A stretch of DNA of 64,000 nucleotides. Source: JAAZNO01 sp964508025 (GTDB lineage: Bacteria > Chloroflexota > Anaerolineae > B4-G1 > SLSP01). Shown here piece by piece: positions 61,247 through 64,000 of the stretch. Each line of letters begins with the position of its first letter. Position 1 is the stretch's first letter. The stretch spans positions 1 to 64,000 of the forward strand of contig CAZDSF010000007.1 of the NCBI GenBank assembly GCA_964508025.1, written 5' to 3'. Made by a program: the position numbers and the translations under genes. The notes beneath the pieces are model-generated. The model was not told the origin of the DNA, searched no databases, and was given only the letters and a program-made list of their open reading frames with translations.

Positions 61247-62577
61247 GCGGCGCGCCGCCACAGCGCGGCGGCAAGTTCGCGGGAGCGCGCGGTGATCTCC
61301 GCCTCGTCGAGCGTCAGCAGCTGGCGGTCGCGCATCAGCACCCGGCCGGCGCTGATCGTAGTGGTGATCATCGAAGCCTCGTAGCCGAAGAGGAAGTGCC
61401 ACGGCAGGTTGCCCGCGCTCAACGGCGTGGTGGGATGGTAATCCACCAGGATCAGATCGGCTTCTGCGCCGGGTTCCAGCGCACCCAGCCTGACGTCGGG
61501 CCAGAAGATGCGCGCCAGCTGCGCGTTGGCGTCGAAGGCCAGCCGGAAAACGAGATCGCCGGGCATGGCGCGGGGATCCTGCTGCGCAAGTTTGTGGACG
61601 AGATAGGCGGTCTTCATCTCCGCGAACATGTTGTTGCTGAAGCCATCATTGCCCAACGCCACGTTGACGCCGCGCGCCAGCAGATGTTCCACCTTGCCGG
61701 TGCCCACCGCGTTGTTCATGTTTGAGCGCGGCTGATGCGTGACCCATGTGCCGGTCTGCGCCAGCACGTCCATCTCGCTCTCATCCACGTGGACGGCGTG
61801 CGCCACGATGGAGCGCGGCCCCAGAATGCCCGCCGCGTGCAGCCGATGGATGACGCGCTTGCCGGACTTGCGCAGGCTATCTTCTACATCTTCCACGCCT
61901 TCGGCGGCGTGGATGTGGAAACCCGTCTCCAGCCCCTCGGCGGCAGCGATGCACGCTGCCAGGGTGGCGTCGCTCAGCGTGAGCGAGGCGTGCATTCCAA
62001 ATGAGGCGGCTAGCTGCGGATGCGGGTTCACCTGCATGCGGCGCAGGAAGCGCACGTTTTCGGCGATGCCGGCCTGCGCCAGCGCTTCCCCGTCGCGGTC
62101 GGTGACCTCGTAGCACAGGCTCGCGCGGATGCCGGAGCGCAGCACTTCCTCGGCGATGATGTCCAGCGAGCCGGGGATGGCGTGCGGGCTGGCGTGATGG
62201 TCAATCAGCGTGGTCGCGCCGTGGCGGATGGCATCGGCCAGGCAGACCAGCGCGGAATAACGCACATCTTCGGGCGTGAGCAGTTTATCCAGCCGCCACC
62301 AGAGCCGCTCTAGAATCTCGCCGAAGCGGGTGGGCGCGGGACCGGGGAACGCCCAGCCGCGTGCAAACGCGCCGTAGAAATGGGTGTGTCCGCAGAGCGG
62401 CGCCGGCAGCGCCAGCTGCCCGCGCGCGTCGAAGCGTTCCGCTTCGGGATAGCGGGCGAGCAGCGCCGCCGTGGTATCCACCGCCGCGATTTTGCCCGCC
62501 TCAATGAGTACTGCGCCATTCTCAATCAGGCGTGGTTCTGCTCCCAATGTGGCAACGCGAGCATTCGTAATTAACAT
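61243..62577 (-). CDS. Amidohydrolase (SsnA/TRZ-ATZ type)
   Basis: The protein has 444 aa. Metal-binding HTHFYGAFARG (around 64), a GFHIHAAEG histidine (around 218), VAHAVHVDESE and LGNDGFSNNM give the amidohydrolase metal site. PRSNMNNAVG and the DVRLGALEPGAEADLILVDY end match SsnA-type and chlorohydrolase-like deaminases. It should hydrolyse or deaminate a heterocyclic or amidine substrate in the cytoplasm. AGGAGG lies 7-8 nt before the ATG. It lies 30 nt after the YihY gene and is coupled to EamA, which may move its substrate or product. Confidence 0.88.
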   Translation of the reverse strand: MLITNARVATLGAEPRLIENGAVLIEAGKIAAVDTTAALLARYPEAERFDARGQLALPAPLCGHTHFYGAFARGWAFPGPAPTRFGEILERLWWRLDKLLTPEDVRYSALVCLADAIRHGATTLIDHHASPHAIPGSLDIIAEEVLRSGIRASLCYEVTDRDGEALAQAGIAENVRFLRRMQVNPHPQLAASFGMHASLTLSDATLAACIAAAEGLETGFHIHAAEGVEDVEDSLRKSGKRVIHRLHAAGILGPRSIVAHAVHVDESEMDVLAQTGTWVTHQPRSNMNNAVGTGKVEHLLARGVNVALGNDGFSNNMFAEMKTAYLVHKLAQQDPRAMPGDLVFRLAFDANAQLARIFWPDVRLGALEPGAEADLILVDYHPTTPLSAGNLPWHFLFGYEASMITTTISAGRVLMRDRQLLTLDEAEITARSRELAAALWRRAA

Positions 62578-62607
62578 CGTTTCACCTCCTCACTCTTGAA
62601 TTCTGAC

Positions 62608-63549
62608 TCATGTCGCTACTTTCAGTGCTGAGCGTTCGTATTCTGCCTGTAACTTCGAGAAGTACTGTTCCTCCAGATGTGCTTGCAGTTCCGCGCCAAG
62701 CAGCAAGACCCGATAACTCCAGTAAGCCCACACCGTTGGCACAATCATCACCCACAACGAGCCGTAGACCAGGGGATAGTTGAGCAAACCCGTGGTCAAG
62801 GCCCAGGCGAAGATATCGCGCATAATCACCCAGGTCACGCTGACGCCCAGCCCCACCAGCCAGGCCACCCGTCGGCGTACTGGATGCGCGGGGAAGAACC
62901 GGTAGGTCAACAGATTCAACAGCAAAATGACCAGAAACGATAGCCCGCGTTCACCCCATTTGGTAATCGGGAAAGAAATCTGACCAAGAAAGGGCAACCA
63001 GAGCGGCAACAGCCGCCACAAGGTCTGGATGATAAAGGCGCCGACGACCCAAGCCGTGACGCCCATGAGTGATAGAATGCCGATGAGTCGCCGTTTCCAG
63101 TATGTGCGGCGTTGCCGGCGTTCCCACACCGCATTGATGGCCGATTCCAGGGTGGTGAAAATCCCGGAAGCTGACCACAAGGTGGTCGCCAATGAGATGA
63201 CGCCCACCGAGCTGCGATAGCGGAGGATGTTTTCGATGTTGACGCGCACCGGCTCGGTCGTTGCCGGAAGCAGCGCTTCCAGGCTCATCATGGCGATGCG
63301 CTGCACTTCGGCAGCGTCTATGAACAGGCTGCCTACGGAGAGCACCGAGAGCAACAGCGGCACGATAGACAGCAGGGTGTAGAACGAGAGCGCCGCTGCG
63401 TACATCGTCATGTGGTGCCGCCCAGAGCGTTTGATGATTTCGATGCCAAACCGGGCTGCCTGTTTGAGCGCCGGCCACAGCCGCCGTAACTGCGCCCGAC
63501 TCTGCTGGAGCAGCGGCTTGATGTGGGATTTCAGAGAGAGCCGTTTCAT
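62608..63549 (-). CDS. YihY/BrkB-family membrane protein
   Basis: The protein has 313 aa and six helices. The pattern RHHMTMYAAALSFYTLLSIVPLLLSVLSVGSLF and GVISLATTLWSASGIFTTLESAINAVWE is characteristic, as is the C-terminal NYPLVYGSLWVMIVPTVWAYWSYRVLLLGAELQ. Function unproven for the family (once misnamed RNase BN). Its ATG overlaps the stop of the epimerase gene by 4 nt (ATGA). Confidence 0.92.
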   Translation of the reverse strand: MKRLSLKSHIKPLLQQSRAQLRRLWPALKQAARFGIEIIKRSGRHHMTMYAAALSFYTLLSIVPLLLSVLSVGSLFIDAAEVQRIAMMSLEALLPATTEPVRVNIENILRYRSSVGVISLATTLWSASGIFTTLESAINAVWERRQRRTYWKRRLIGILSLMGVTAWVVGAFIIQTLWRLLPLWLPFLGQISFPITKWGERGLSFLVILLLNLLTYRFFPAHPVRRRVAWLVGLGVSVTWVIMRDIFAWALTTGLLNYPLVYGSLWVMIVPTVWAYWSYRVLLLGAELQAHLEEQYFSKLQAEYERSALKVAT

Positions 63550-64000
63550 CTGCGTTGGAAGCGCGGATCTTCGGCCAGAGTCCGCCGCAACCCTTTTTCT
63601 AGTGTGTAGCGCGGATGATACGCCAACAGCTGTTGCGCTAAGGTGAGATCGGCGCGGAGCCGCGAGACGCCGCCATTTTCCACTGGGCTGTAGAGTAAGT
63701 TGCTGTTGGAGTTGGTGAGCTGCAAGACCAACCGGGCCAGGGCATTGATGTCGGTCTCCACGCCGCTGCCCACATTGATGGTGCGCCGGTTGATGCCTGT
63801 GGCCGTGCCGGCAGCCAGCAACGCCGTCACGACATCATCAATGTAGACGAAATCCCGCGTCTGACGCCCATCCTGGAACAGGACGAGCGATCCGCCGCCC
63901 AGGGCTTGTTGCAGGAAACGCGGCACGACGGGCGCATGGGAAGCCGGTAACGCCTGATAAGGCCCGTAGGTGTTGAAGATGCGCAAAGCCACGGTTTCGA
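63546..64000 (-). CDS. NAD-dependent sugar epimerase/dehydratase, C-terminal part (runs off the right edge)
   Basis: About 150 residues are seen: ALRIFNTYGPYQALPASHAPVVPRFLQQAL, GRQTRDFVYIDDVVTALL and RTINVGSGVETDINALARL. This is the C-terminal half of an extended SDR such as UDP-glucose 4-epimerase or a dTDP-sugar dehydratase. The N-terminal Rossmann half and catalytic YxxxK lie beyond the window. It is coupled to the YihY gene. Confidence 0.88.
   Translation of the reverse strand, partial: ETVALRIFNTYGPYQALPASHAPVVPRFLQQALGGGSLVLFQDGRQTRDFVYIDDVVTALLAAGTATGINRRTINVGSGVETDINALARLVLQLTNSNSNLLYSPVENGGVSRLRADLTLAQQLLAYHPRYTLEKGLRRTLAEDPRFQRR

Overview
The window is high-GC, densely packed bacterial chromosome, most likely from a Chloroflexota member of Anaerolineae type in a metagenome-derived scaffold. 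The grounds are the mix of Opp-type sugar importers, many glycoside hydrolases, and abundant heptad-type intergenic repeats. No rRNA, tRNA or marker gene fixes the taxon. A 100-N gap at 36230-36329 is flanked by an identical 55-nt overlap, so it is an assembly scar rather than biology.

Region 1 (1-2003, minus strand) is the 5' part of an ABC-F ribosome-associated ATPase gene. Its leader of about 230 nt carries two related terminator hairpins that look like an attenuator.

Region 2 (2077-13180, plus strand) starts with an XRE-cupin regulator. It then runs through small membrane proteins, an ATC-hydrolase-like protein, an SCP2 lipid-binding protein, a four-helix-bundle (S23/IVP) protein, and an HMG-CoA-synthase-like / thiolase / DUF35 trio laid out like the archaeal thiolase-HMGCS complex. 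A VapBC-type pair, an MFS transporter broken by one in-frame TAG, another membrane protein and an SDR follow. Most of the junctions carry degenerate tandem heptads (GGMKGAA), often as inverted pairs that would fold into hairpins.

Region 3 (13300-52089, minus strand) is a polysaccharide-utilisation locus of about 39 kb. Two tandem modules [LacI regulator - lipoprotein oligosaccharide-binding protein - intercistronic hairpin - two permeases - two ATPases] are followed by DeoC, a ROK kinase, a GH51-like lipoprotein, an MDR dehydrogenase, a Gfo/Idh oxidoreductase, three GH5 proteins, a GH9-like enzyme, ribokinase, cellobiose 2-epimerase-like, ADP-ribosylglycohydrolase-like, DUF4038 (GH140-like), nucleoside hydrolase, GH28, GH3, and a glycyl-radical enzyme with its activase. 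Two hydrolases are lipoproteins and the rest lack signal peptides. This fits limited cleavage at the surface, import of large oligosaccharides, and breakdown inside the cell.

Region 4 (52258-60319, plus strand) has an NB-ARC/TPR regulator divergent from the second LacI gene, then a tight TPR / J-like / GrpE / Hsp70 operon. The J-like protein has PPE in place of the HPD motif. Region 5 (60323-64000, minus strand) is an overlapping set: sugar-nucleotide epimerase (partial), YihY/BrkB membrane protein, SsnA-type amidohydrolase and an EamA permease.

The observations most worth following are the Hsp70 module, the CxE glycyl-radical enzyme inside a plant-polysaccharide locus, the thiolase/HMGCS-like/DUF35/SCP2 cluster, the ABC-F attenuator, and the heptad hairpin repeats that supply stop codons to genes.
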